This document shows, one piece after another, positions 46,120-54,754 of a DNA stretch of 64,000 nt. The stretch is from Methylomarinum sp. Ch1-1 (lineage in GTDB: Bacteria > Pseudomonadota > Gammaproteobacteria > Methylococcales > Methylomonadaceae). The stretch's first letter is position 1. Every line of letters begins with the position of its first letter. A program made the translations under genes and the position numbers. The notes beneath the pieces were generated by a model. That model had not been told where the DNA came from and did no database searches. It saw nothing but the letters and a program-made list of their open reading frames with translations. The stretch lies in the NCBI RefSeq assembly GCF_030717995.2, contig NZ_CP157743.1, forward strand, positions 2,816,501 through 2,880,500. Direction: 5' to 3'.

Positions 46120-47214
46120 ATGTCTATTCGTAAACGATACACAGGTTTAATTGAAAATTATAAAGACCGTTTACCGGTGAGCGATAATACTCGCTTCATC
46201 AGTCTCGGTGAAGGCAACACGCCACTGATACAGTTGCAAAATATCCCCAGGCTGATCGGTAAGGATGTCGATATTTATGTTAAATACGAAGGTTTGAATC
46301 CGACCGGTTCATTCAAGGATCGCGGCATGACGATGGCGGTGACCAAGGCGGTGGAAGAAGGCAGCCAGGCCATCATCTGCGCCTCCACCGGCAACACCTC
46401 GGCTGCGGCGGCCGCCTATGCGGTGCGCGCCGGCATCAAGGCTTTCGTGTTGATTCCGGAAGGCAAGATCGCGATGGGAAAATTGGCGCAAACCTTGATG
46501 TACGGCGCCGAAATCATTCAGATCAACGGCAATTTCGATGCCGGCATGGCGTTGGTTAAGGAAGTGGCCGACCATGCCCCGGTCACGATCGTCAACTCGA
46601 TCAATCCGTTTCGTATCGAAGGTCAGAAAACGGCGGCCTTCGAAATCGTCGACGAACTGGGTTGCGCTCCTGACTTTCATTGTTTACCGGTCGGCAATGC
46701 CGGAAATATTACCGCCTACTGGAAAGGCTATTCCGAATACGCCAGCGATTTCGAAGGGCATAAGGCGGTGACCGATAAACGCCCGGTCATGTGCGGTTAT
46801 CAGGCCGCCGGCGCGGCGCCATTCGTCACCGGAAAAATGGTCGATAATCCGGAGACCGTCGCCACGGCGATACGCATAGGCCATCCCCAATCTTGGGATA
46901 AGGCCTGGAATGCGCAGAAGGAATCCGGCGGCTGGTTTGATGCGATGAGCGACGAGCAGATTCTTGCCGCTCAGAAAATGCTGTCCCAGTTTGAAGGTAT
47001 CTTCTGCGAACCGGCATCGGCTGCATCGCTGGCGGGCGCATTACAAGATATCGGAGCGGGTAAAATTCCGGAAGGTAGCAAAATCGTCTGTACATTGACC
47101 GGCAATGGATTGAAGGATCCGGATACCGCGATAGGCCAATGTAAAGACACCCATCCGGTAACCATCGATGCGACCCTGGATGCGGTGAAGAAAGCGATTC
47201 TGGATCACATGTAA
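46120..47214 (+). CDS. thrC: Threonine synthase
   Basis: The 364-residue PLP enzyme makes threonine from phosphohomoserine. Family marks are [20 protein letters not shown] near 28, the PLP lysine in [20 protein letters not shown] near 64, and the phosphate loop [20 protein letters not shown] near 190. This is the shorter (type II-like) threonine synthase. No thrB is present between hom and thrC. A strong terminator follows at 47291. Confidence 0.95.
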   Translation: MSIRKRYTGLIENYKDRLPVSDNTRFISLGEGNTPLIQLQNIPRLIGKDVDIYVKYEGLNPTGSFKDRGMTMAVTKAVEEGSQAIICASTGNTSAAAAAYAVRAGIKAFVLIPEGKIAMGKLAQTLMYGAEIIQINGNFDAGMALVKEVADHAPVTIVNSINPFRIEGQKTAAFEIVDELGCAPDFHCLPVGNAGNITAYWKGYSEYASDFEGHKAVTDKRPVMCGYQAAGAAPFVTGKMVDNPETVATAIRIGHPQSWDKAWNAQKESGGWFDAMSDEQILAAQKMLSQFEGIFCEPASAASLAGALQDIGAGKIPEGSKIVCTLTGNGLKDPDTAIGQCKDTHPVTIDATLDAVKKAILDHM

Positions 47215-47290
47215 GTCTCGCCGAGGCGATTAAATACCGTCATGCGGCCAGCCGCCGTGATACTCATCGTTTCTTTTGGTGTCTAACATA

Positions 47291-47313
47291 AGCCGGCGAC
47301 AGCCGGCTTTTTT
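47291..47313 (+). terminator. Intrinsic terminator of hom-thrC
   Basis: AGCCGGC-GACA-GCCGGCT followed by six or seven T residues: a compact GC-rich stem with a U tract, 77 bases after thrC and just before recJ. Confidence 0.85.
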
Positions 47314-47323
47314 ATCGTAAGCC

Positions 47324-49069
47324 ATGTATTATCAGGGTGTTAAAAAAAATATCGTTCTGCGTCCGGAAGGCAAGAAACATCTGCAACTGGAGGGACTCGA
47401 CCCGCTGTTAAAACGCATTTTCAGCAGCCGCGGCGTCACGAAAGCGGAACAACTGGAGCGCTCGTTGAACAAATTGCCGTCGCCCTGGTTGCTGAGCGGC
47501 ATCGAGGACATGGTCGGACATTTGCAGACCGCGTTGAAGGAACGGCAAAGAATCGCCATCGTCGCGGATTTCGACGCCGACGGCGCCACCAGCTGCGCAG
47601 TGGCTTTGCGCGGCTTGACATTGCTAGGCGCCCAATACGTTTCTTTTGTCGTACCCAATCGTTTTGAATATGGATACGGCCTGACCCCCGAAATCGTGGC
47701 GCTGGTCAAACAACAGAATCCCGATGTCATCGTCACCGTCGATAACGGCATTTCCAGCATAAGCGGGGTCGAGGCCGCACGTCAGGCCGGTATAAAGGTC
47801 TTGATCACCGATCATCACCTTCCGGGAGAGCAGTTGCCCGATGCGGAGGCCATCGTCAATCCCAATTTGCCTGACGATAAATTTCCCAGCTCCAACATCG
47901 CCGGCGTCGGCGTCATATTCTATGTCTTGATGGCCTTGCGCAGCCGCCTGCGCGAACGGAATTGGTTTCAACAGCAACATATTGCCGAACCTAATTTGGC
48001 CCAATTGCTGGATCTCGTCGCATTAGGCACCGTCGCCGATGTCGTCGCCTTGGATCAGGTCAATAGAATCCTGGTGCATCAAGGGTTGCTGCGCATACGC
48101 TCGGGGCAATGTCACCCGGGCATTCCCGCTTTAGTCGAAATTTCCGGCCGTAAACTGACTAACATTCATGCGTCCGACCTCGGTTTCGCGATCGGGCCGC
48201 GCTTGAATGCTGCCGGCCGCATGGATGATATGTCACTGGGCATTCAATGCCTGCTCAGCGATGACCCGGAATATTGCAAACAAGTCGCACAACAACTTGA
48301 TGAGCTGAACCAGGACCGTAAAGACATCGAAGGGCAGATGAAAAAAGAAGCCATGCAGCTGCTGTCGGAAATGAAGGCCTTAGATGAAAAGCATTTACCG
48401 TCCGGCGTATGCCTGTTCAACCAGGATTGGCATCAGGGTGTCATAGGTATACTGGCCTCGCGCATTAAGGATCGGTTGCACAGGCCGGTCGTCGCTTTTG
48501 CTCCGGCCGATAACGGCGAGATCAAGGGCTCGGCTCGCTCGATCAACGGCGTCCATATCCGCGACGTATTAAGCGAAGTAGCGGCAAGACACCCGCAGTT
48601 GTTGAGCAAGTTTGGCGGCCATGCGATGGCGGCCGGATTAAGTATCAAAATGCATGATTATCCACCATTCGCGTTGGCATTCGATGAAATTGTCAGCGAG
48701 AAGTTGGAACATGCGGACCTGGAGCAGAAAATTTATTCGGACGGCGAACTGCAGGAAAGGCAATTAACGATGGAATTCGCCGAATTGCTCCGAAATTCGG
48801 CCACCTGGGGGCAGGAATTCCCGGAACCTGTTTTTCACGGTCAATTCGAGGTTATTCAGTGCAGAATAGTGGGGCAGCATCATTTAAAGTTTGTACTCAG
48901 ACCCGACAATTGTTCGTTATTGATCGACGCCATCGGCTTTTTCGTCGAACAACCGGAAAGTTGGTTGGGATGCCGTTTACTGAAAGCGGCGTATAAGCTG
49001 GACATCAACGAATACCGAGGGAATCAAAGCATACAACTGATGCTGCAGTACTTTGAAAAATTAAAATGA
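47324..49069 (+). CDS. recJ: Single-stranded-DNA exonuclease RecJ
   Basis: The 581-residue DHH phosphoesterase degrades single strands 5' to 3' in repair and recombination. The motifs run in order: VADFDADGATSCAVALRG (about 78-95), VTVDNGISS, ITDHHLPGE (DHH, near 161), ALGTVADVVAL and the DHHA1 region with SKFGGHAMAAGLSI near 430. The C-terminal OB domain is present, so the gene is full length. The downstream gap contains repeats and a palindrome. Confidence 0.95.
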   Translation: MYYQGVKKNIVLRPEGKKHLQLEGLDPLLKRIFSSRGVTKAEQLERSLNKLPSPWLLSGIEDMVGHLQTALKERQRIAIVADFDADGATSCAVALRGLTLLGAQYVSFVVPNRFEYGYGLTPEIVALVKQQNPDVIVTVDNGISSISGVEAARQAGIKVLITDHHLPGEQLPDAEAIVNPNLPDDKFPSSNIAGVGVIFYVLMALRSRLRERNWFQQQHIAEPNLAQLLDLVALGTVADVVALDQVNRILVHQGLLRIRSGQCHPGIPALVEISGRKLTNIHASDLGFAIGPRLNAAGRMDDMSLGIQCLLSDDPEYCKQVAQQLDELNQDRKDIEGQMKKEAMQLLSEMKALDEKHLPSGVCLFNQDWHQGVIGILASRIKDRLHRPVVAFAPADNGEIKGSARSINGVHIRDVLSEVAARHPQLLSKFGGHAMAAGLSIKMHDYPPFALAFDEIVSEKLEHADLEQKIYSDGELQERQLTMEFAELLRNSATWGQEFPEPVFHGQFEVIQCRIVGQHHLKFVLRPDNCSLLIDAIGFFVEQPESWLGCRLLKAAYKLDINEYRGNQSIQLMLQYFEKLK

Positions 49070-50002
49070 ATCAGCTGGCTTCATAGGATTTAGCGCTGCT
49101 GATAAATAATTTCCCAGCCTGAGCTTCTCAACCATAATATTATAAACAAGCAGAGCAACGGATTAATAAAATAGTATATTTATACTATAATCTATTTTAT
49201 TGGTACTAAATTTAACACACCCCGAAGCACAGAAGTGTATTAAATACAAAAACCTTAATTTAAGCTAAAAATCAAATAGGGAAGGAGACTCATCTGCTAA
49301 AGAACAATATTTTATTCATGACCGTATGATGAGTTGAGCCAAGGTCGTGATCACTATAGCTAGCCATTAGTCTACATTTTCTCTAATCTTAGCCAAATCA
49401 ATTAACTTATCGGTTGAGCAGGGCTCCCCTTGCGCCGCGGCTTCGCCAAAGTCTGCCCGTAGGAGGCCCGCCCTCGGGCCGAATGGCTCTTTTCGCGCCG
49501 AGGGCGGCGCTCCTACGCAAAGCACCGTCTTGCCTTCGGATGTTGAACAGCGTGAAGCGCATCAAAAACCGGTGCGGGTAGGGCGGATTAAGCGCAGCGG
49601 ATCCGCCATTGTAGGGCGGCTTCGCGAAGCAAGCCGCCAAACCCCGCCACCGGAGGCAAAATTAGCCGTTGTGCGTATCCAGGCGGATTGCCTGGCGGCG
49701 AATCCTGTTGCATGTCAATGTAGCCTTGTCTTCGGATGTGCTGAACAGCGTGAAGCGCATCAAAAAGCGAGGAGTTGCGTTTAGCTTGATGCGTATGGCT
49801 TACAAAGCCCGGCCCGCTCAAGATCCACTACGTTATAATTCATGTCGGGCCCCTGTTTTATTCCGTTTAAAAATGACCGCTGTATACGACACCTTGGAAA
49901 GGAGAGGAGTCCATATCTTCATTCTGCCTGGCGTATTTGTTGTTAAATTCTGCTTTGCCACTCATTCATTTAATGAAGTAATCCTGATCGGTTGAGAAGA
50001 AT
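49070..50002. repeat. Intergenic region with repeat block D
   Basis: Near 49171 lies dyad ATAGTATA-TT-TATACTAT. From 49430 to 49775 the composite repeat modules of blocks A-C appear: the CGCCGAGGGCGGCGCTCCTA hairpin, CGTGAAGCGCATCAAAAACC twice, GGCGGCTTCGCGAAGCAAGC, and from about 49930 the CTTTGCCACTCATTCATTTA flank. No coding frame with protein-like features is present. Confidence 0.6.
49171..49188. repeat. Perfect dyad ATAGTATA-N2-TATACTAT, copy 2
   Basis: Same 8-bp arms as at 8854 and 50011 with centre TT, 100 bases after recJ. Flanks share TCTATTTT and CACCCCGAAGC with copy 1. Confidence 0.55.
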
Positions 50003-50036
50003 GCATTAAAATAGTATAAATATACTATTTTAATGC
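50003..50036. promoter_or_regulatory. Perfect 34-bp palindrome before the Tus-like gene (dyad copy 3)
   Basis: Sixteen-base arms GCATTAAAATAGTATA and TATACTATTTTAATGC flank a two-base centre AA, ending seven bases before ATG 50044. The core contains the same ATAGTATA-N2-TATACTAT dyad as two other sites. The position over the probable promoter and ribosome site suggests an operator, most simply for autoregulation by the downstream product. Confidence 0.65.
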
Positions 50037-50043
50037 GAAATTT

Positions 50044-50979
50044 ATGGCGAGTTTACATTCTGAATTACGCGCGGATCTGGCTCGAGCTTATCACAATCTG
50101 TTGCAACATAATCAAGCGTTGTCCGAGGCCATCCTGAACGAGACCCAGTTTCCAGCCTGGATCGATGGCCATGAGCGCTTATTGCCTGCCGATTGGCGAT
50201 CCGCGCGCATGGCTATTGTAGACATGGTCAATGAAACGATGTTTGAAGATCATGAAGCATCCGGAAAGGATACTAGACAGATGCCGGGGGTGATCGCTTG
50301 TTCCGAACACACGCTGCAGCAACTTGAACGATTAAATCTGGCTAAGAAGGAGCTACAGAAAATCTTGATGGCCATGGATAAGATTATGTTGGAAATCCCG
50401 TCATCGGAAAGCGATCAAATGGTCAAGGTTCCGTTATCGAGGAAGGCCTTGTCCGATATGGGGCTTGCCAGGTTAAACCGGATACAAGTCTGTCGTAAAT
50501 TTATTTCGGTATCTTATCCTTTGGAATATGCCGGTTTTTTCTGGAATCGCTATGTTCCTTCGGTGAGGCTTACCGCCAAACAAATTATCGAAGATAAACT
50601 GCGAGCGCTAGGCAGCGAAGACCCTGAAGATCCGAGCGATCAGCGTTTGCAACATGATTATCGTTTAATGCGCAGCTTGCGGGGCAATGAATATCTCGCG
50701 TTGATCAAGACGGAGATCGTTCACCGCAGGGTGAATTTGGTTCGGGTTATAGCGGACAAATATCGACAATGTCCTGAGAAATGTCAGCGTTTGGCCTATG
50801 CGCCAATTTTTTATTTACATGATGCCGATTTCCAGATTCCACGGATCAGGCCGTTGCCGCAATCCGTTCAGGATCAAAACGCGCGGCGAAAGCGTTCCGA
50901 TGTCGAGATCGATGAAGAACCGTTTTTGTTGACCCTGAATGTGCATCGTTATAAACCACCGAAGTTTGCCGACGAGTAA
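50044..50979 (+). CDS. Possible Tus-like replication-terminus-binding protein
   Basis: The 311-residue protein resembles, from memory, the layout of Tus: an N-terminal helical region, then QMPGVIACSEHTLQQLERLN (Tus has LPGV followed by a long helix), LNRIQVCRKFISVSYPLEYA with GFFWNRY (Tus has LNAYR, then FGWANK), and a basic C-terminal region with IPRIRPLPQSVQ and LLTLNVHRYKP. If correct it would bind Ter-like sites and arrest replication forks with one polarity. The similarity is moderate, so the call is tentative. A perfect palindrome sits just upstream, and E. coli tus is autoregulated by a site in its promoter. Confidence 0.45.
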   Translation: MASLHSELRADLARAYHNLLQHNQALSEAILNETQFPAWIDGHERLLPADWRSARMAIVDMVNETMFEDHEASGKDTRQMPGVIACSEHTLQQLERLNLAKKELQKILMAMDKIMLEIPSSESDQMVKVPLSRKALSDMGLARLNRIQVCRKFISVSYPLEYAGFFWNRYVPSVRLTAKQIIEDKLRALGSEDPEDPSDQRLQHDYRLMRSLRGNEYLALIKTEIVHRRVNLVRVIADKYRQCPEKCQRLAYAPIFYLHDADFQIPRIRPLPQSVQDQNARRKRSDVEIDEEPFLLTLNVHRYKPPKFADE

Positions 50980-50980
50980 A

Positions 50981-51011
50981 AAAACGCCCCCAAAGATTGA
51001 TGGAGGCGTTT
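50981..51011. terminator. Bidirectional terminator
   Basis: AAACGCCCCC pairs imperfectly with GGAGGCGTTT, with A-rich sequence on one side and T on the other, between two convergent genes. Confidence 0.7.
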
Positions 51012-51048
51012 GTACGATTGCCAGCCGTTTTAGTTGGCTTCGCGATTG

Positions 51049-52050
51049 TTATTCAGCTGGCGTAGCTGCTTTCTCTTCGCTTTGCTCGCTTTCGCTTGCT
51101 GGAGCTTCGGGTTCTTGCGGTTCTGTTGTAGTCTCTGATTTTACTTCGGTTTCTACTTGTTCTGTCGCTTCGGCAGCTGCGGCCGGCTCCGCCTCAGCTT
51201 TTTCCGCGCTCGCCGGCAGCAGAATTTCCACTTTAGCCTGATTGCGCAGATTTTCCATCATAGCTTGAACTTTCTGGCGTTGCAGCATTGGACGGATCTG
51301 CTCTTTAACCGCTTCAAGCGGAGGTGGAGTCTGTGCTCTTGAATCCTCTCTTAAGATCACATGCCAGCCGAACTGAGTCTCGACCGGTTCGGTGCTGAAT
51401 TTCCCATTCTCCATCGCAATGACCGCTTCAGAAAAAGGCGCTACCATTCTGTCGGCGGTAAACCAACCTAGATCGCCGCCTTGGGGGCCTGAAGGACCCG
51501 TCGACTTGCTTTTCGCCAATTCAACAAAGTCGGCCCCTTTATTCAGTTCGTCGATCAACTGCTTCGCTTCTTCTTCGCTTTTGACCAGAATGTGGCGAGC
51601 CTTATACTCGGTGCCGGCATTGCCCATTTTCGAATCATATTCGGCTTTGATTTCGTCATCGGTCACCGGATTGGATTTCAGATAATTCTGTAAGGCGGCT
51701 TGCGACAGTAGGGAGTTCTTGATCGTGCTCAAGCGCTCGACGACTTCAGGCGATTGGTCCAGTTTTTTCTCCAGCGCCTCTTGCACCAATAATTCGCGTT
51801 GAATCAATTCTTCGATCAATTGTTCCTTGGGAAACGACGATTGACCATGACTGCGCTGCTTGATGTCGTTTTCCAGAGCCTGCAGGCTTTGCTTACTGAT
51901 ATATTTGCCGTTGACCACGGCGACTGCGTCTTCTTTAGAGACTGCCGGAGCCGCCGGCTCAGCTCCCCCCGCATTATTGGTTTTTTCTTCAAAACAACCG
52001 GGCAATAAAGTGGTGCTAGCGAGGATGATCGGAATCAGTTTTTTATTCAT
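51049..52050 (-). CDS. Parvulin-type peptidyl-prolyl isomerase lipoprotein
   Basis: The 333-residue protein has a lipobox signal (ILASTTLLPGC, C19). A SurA-N-like helical region follows (about 45-140), then a rotamase domain (about 145-240) with YKARHILVKSEEEAKQLIDE, GPQGGDLGWFTADRMVAPFS and TQFGWHVILREDSR. The Glu/Ala-rich tail is low complexity. It would fold exported proteins in the periplasm. It is the last gene of the yciB-yciI-bolA-ppi series on this strand. Confidence 0.88.
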   Translation of the reverse strand: MNKKLIPIILASTTLLPGCFEEKTNNAGGAEPAAPAVSKEDAVAVVNGKYISKQSLQALENDIKQRSHGQSSFPKEQLIEELIQRELLVQEALEKKLDQSPEVVERLSTIKNSLLSQAALQNYLKSNPVTDDEIKAEYDSKMGNAGTEYKARHILVKSEEEAKQLIDELNKGADFVELAKSKSTGPSGPQGGDLGWFTADRMVAPFSEAVIAMENGKFSTEPVETQFGWHVILREDSRAQTPPPLEAVKEQIRPMLQRQKVQAMMENLRNQAKVEILLPASAEKAEAEPAAAAEATEQVETEVKSETTTEPQEPEAPASESEQSEEKAATPAE

Positions 52051-52053
52051 TTA

Positions 52054-52329
52054 TCATTTTCCTTCATTGTGTTCAGTGGGGGTTAATGCATTAATGCCCA
52101 GCGCATGAATTTCTTCTTTCATCATGTCGCCTAGCGCTTTATAAATTAATTGGTGTCGCTGCACCAACGACTTACCGGCAAAGCTATCTGCAATGATAGT
52201 CACATTGTAATGCCCGCCGCCTTGTGCCGCACCTAAATGTCCGGCATGAGCCGCACTGTTATCGATGACTTCGATCAGTTCCGGGTTTAGAGCTTCAGTT
52301 AATTTTTGCTTGATAGTTTCAGATCTCAT
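52054..52329 (-). CDS. BolA-family protein
   Basis: The 91-residue protein has the BolA pattern: [20 protein letters not shown], the [20 protein letters not shown] loop and [20 protein letters not shown]. BolA proteins pair with monothiol glutaredoxins through a shared Fe-S cluster; the histidine in the HAGH segment and the invariant RHQ are present. It overlaps yciI by four bases. Confidence 0.9.
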   Translation of the reverse strand: MRSETIKQKLTEALNPELIEVIDNSAAHAGHLGAAQGGGHYNVTIIADSFAGKSLVQRHQLIYKALGDMMKEEIHALGINALTPTEHNEGK

Positions 52330-52628
52330 TGAGGAAATACCTGTTTGAATGGTTTCACGGTGACACGGGCGTAAACACCAGCCTCGATATAAGGATCGGC
52401 GTCGGCCCAGCTTTGCGCTTCGCTCAAGCTGTTGAACTCGGCTACGACCAGGCTGCCGGTGAAGCCGGTTTCGCCGGGGTTGTCACTGTCTATGGACGGA
52501 TGCGGGCCGGCTAAGACCAGGCGTCCTTGGTCCTGTAAATGTTGCAAACGTTGCAGGTGAGCAGGGCGGGCCGACTGTCGTTTTTCCAAACTCTTTTCGA
52601 CGTCCTCGCTTAGGATGGCATATAACAC
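52326..52628 (-). CDS. yciI: YciI-family protein
   Basis: This 100-residue protein begins [20 protein letters not shown], with the family's conserved [22 protein letters not shown] and [21 protein letters not shown] catalytic-type His/Asp pair is conserved in the family but the reaction is not defined. It lies between yciB and bolA with one-base and four-base overlaps, forming an operon. Confidence 0.92.
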   Translation of the reverse strand: MLYAILSEDVEKSLEKRQSARPAHLQRLQHLQDQGRLVLAGPHPSIDSDNPGETGFTGSLVVAEFNSLSEAQSWADADPYIEAGVYARVTVKPFKQVFPQ

Positions 52629-53170
52629 TATTCTTTTTCCTCTGTTTCGGGCAGATATCTATATAAATAAATCATTTGTAAAATGATGAATACGACCATC
52701 AGGCCTGGCACGACAAAGGTTTTGAAGCTGACCCAATCATCGGTATTGAAGGAATACATCACATACAAATTAAGACAGCCGACCCCCATGAAAAATGCGG
52801 ACCAGATCAAGTTCAATCTTCTCCATACTTTTCCGGGCAATTCCAGATTAGCGCCCATCATACGTTCGACAAAGGGTTTGTGGCCGATAAATTGGCTGCC
52901 GAGAAAGGCGAGCCCAAACAACCATTCGATGATCGTTAGTTTCCATTTAATGAAGTTTTCATCCTGCAAATAGATGGTCGCTCCGCCCATGACGACGATG
53001 AGCACCAGCGTAATCCATTGCATTTTCTCGACCTTTCGGTATTTGAGCCAGGTGATGGCGACCTGGACAATCGTTGCAACGATGACGACGCCGGTCGCGA
53101 CATAAATGTCATACAACTTATAGGCGATAAAAAACAGTATGATAGGGATAAATTCGAGTAATTGCTTCAT
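52628..53170 (-). CDS. yciB: Inner-membrane protein YciB (intracellular septation protein A family)
   Basis: The 180-residue protein has five predicted helices, beginning [20 protein letters not shown] and containing [20 protein letters not shown] and [20 protein letters not shown]. YciB interacts with cell-division and envelope-elongation proteins in E. coli. Length and start are standard. It heads the yciB-yciI-bolA-ppi operon. Confidence 0.93.
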   Translation of the reverse strand: MKQLLEFIPIILFFIAYKLYDIYVATGVVIVATIVQVAITWLKYRKVEKMQWITLVLIVVMGGATIYLQDENFIKWKLTIIEWLFGLAFLGSQFIGHKPFVERMMGANLELPGKVWRRLNLIWSAFFMGVGCLNLYVMYSFNTDDWVSFKTFVVPGLMVVFIILQMIYLYRYLPETEEKE

Positions 53171-53195
53171 GAGTTATATAGCAGAATCTGCTTGT

Positions 53196-53528
53196 TCAGA
53201 CGTAAAGATCGATCCCGGCTAATCGGGTTCGTTGTTCCTGTAATGGACTATTTACCGTTTCGCTGTAGGCATTCAGGGCTTTGACTATACGACTGTTGGC
53301 GGGTAAATTTTCTGACGCGAGTGACACAGATTTAAGCTGTTCTAGTTGTTGTTCCAGTTGTTCGGGATTGACAATGCCGTTTTCAGGCTGACGCGCAATG
53401 CTTGCTTTGTCTTGTTCATTTGAATTAAGTTCCTTATTCGCAGTTAACTTGGCGTTATTGGTTTGAGCGGCCGTTGATGGGGTCGTCGAAGCCGGTAACA
53501 AAGCCAGAGATGAACTATGTATTTCCAC
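53196..53528 (-). CDS. Small hypothetical protein, low complexity
   Basis: The 110-residue product is rich in Ser, Asn, Gln and Glu, without signal peptide or membrane segment, and ends RTRLAGIDLYV. It resembles short flagellin-related or FliK-like accessory proteins in composition only, so I assign no function. It may be the first gene of the yciB transcript, 25 bases upstream. Confidence 0.5.
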   Translation of the reverse strand: MEIHSSSLALLPASTTPSTAAQTNNAKLTANKELNSNEQDKASIARQPENGIVNPEQLEQQLEQLKSVSLASENLPANSRIVKALNAYSETVNSPLQEQRTRLAGIDLYV

Positions 53529-53683
53529 GAGTGATGTCTATCGATGCATTTAATTTTTATGTAACGCGGCTCACTAAAAAACGCCGGATTTCATCTGCGT
53601 TGAGCGTAATTGTAAAATCTTTGGGCGCCAATGTACATTAACTGAAACATGTTTCTGTTAGAATAGCAGGATTTTAAGGATTT

Positions 53684-53995
53684 ATGATGAACGAAGATAA
53701 CAAAATCGAATATGAGGCCGCCGCCTTCAGACACTTGTTGAAACATTTGCAAGAGCATAGCGAAGTGCAAAATATCGACTTGATGATTCTGGCCAATTTC
53801 TGTCGTAATTGTCTGGCCAAGTGGTATGTCGAAGCCGCTGCCGAACGAGGCGATACGCTCGATTATGAACAGGCCAGGGAAATCGTTTACGGCATGCCCT
53901 ATCCGCAATGGAAGGAAAAATTTCAACGCGAAGCGACGCCTGAACAATTAGCCGCCTATCAACGCAAACAAGAGGAAAAACAAACGCATGACTAG
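53684..53995 (+). CDS. DUF1244-family protein
   Basis: The 103-residue protein matches the DUF1244 pattern in every region: IEYEAAAFRHLLKHLQEHSE, NIDLMILANFCRNCLAKWYV, and DYEQAREIVYGMPYPQWKEK. A pair of cysteines in FCRNCL is conserved in the family, whose function is unknown. Its stop overlaps the start of the methyltransferase gene by eight bases. Confidence 0.9.
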   Translation: MMNEDNKIEYEAAAFRHLLKHLQEHSEVQNIDLMILANFCRNCLAKWYVEAAAERGDTLDYEQAREIVYGMPYPQWKEKFQREATPEQLAAYQRKQEEKQTHD

Positions 53996-54722
53996 TCAGC
54001 AACAATTTGACGCCATGTTTTCCGGCGTCATTGGGCAAGATTATCAGCTGCTCAAGCTTATTTGTCCTTTAGCCACGGAAATGAGCCGTCTGGTCGGCGA
54101 AGCCGTCAAGACCTTTGGGGCTTCCGCTACCAGCGAAGATATACACGTCCTGGAGTTGGGCGGCGGAACCGGCATCACCACGTTATCGGTCTTATCCGCC
54201 GATGACCGAGTCAAGGTATTGAGCGTCGATAATGAGCCAACTATGCAACAACAGGCCAAAACCAATCTGCAAAGTTGGCAGGAACAGGGGAGGGTGACAT
54301 TTTCCAGCGATGATGCCTTGACCGCCTTGCAAAATATCGCCTCCGATAGTATCGATATGCTCGCCTCGGCTTATACCTTGCACAATTTCGAACATAGCTA
54401 CCGGGAACAGGTGATCAACGAAATCTACCGGGTGTTAAAAAAGGACGGTCAATTTATCAACGGCGACCGCTACGGCCTGGATGACATTTCAGCCCATACC
54501 GTGAAGATACAGCAGGAAGTCGCGGGCTACTTCAAGGTCCTCACCGAACATCAGCGTCTGGATGTGCTGGAACATTGGATCATACATTTATTTAGCGACG
54601 AATCGGAAAATCATGTGATGCGTGAAAGCGTTTCCTTGCAGCAATTGGCCGATGCCGGATTCACCGATATCCAATTATCGAACCGCATGGAAGTCAATGC
54701 CTTGGTGACGGCGCGGAAGTAG
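53988..54722 (+). CDS. Class I SAM-dependent methyltransferase
   Basis: The 244-residue protein has SAM motif I VLELGGGTGITTLSVLSADD (about 49-68), motif II acid VLSVDNEPTMQQQ, and the later SIDMLASAYTLHNFEHSYRE. The downstream INEIYRVLKKDGQFINGDRY is typical of Methyltransf_11/25 enzymes acting on small molecules. Substrate unknown. It is coupled to the DUF1244 gene. Confidence 0.85.
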   Translation: MTSQQQFDAMFSGVIGQDYQLLKLICPLATEMSRLVGEAVKTFGASATSEDIHVLELGGGTGITTLSVLSADDRVKVLSVDNEPTMQQQAKTNLQSWQEQGRVTFSSDDALTALQNIASDSIDMLASAYTLHNFEHSYREQVINEIYRVLKKDGQFINGDRYGLDDISAHTVKIQQEVAGYFKVLTEHQRLDVLEHWIIHLFSDESENHVMRESVSLQQLADAGFTDIQLSNRMEVNALVTARK

Positions 54723-54754
54723 TGTGAGCTGACTTTGTCAAATAGCCGACCGGG

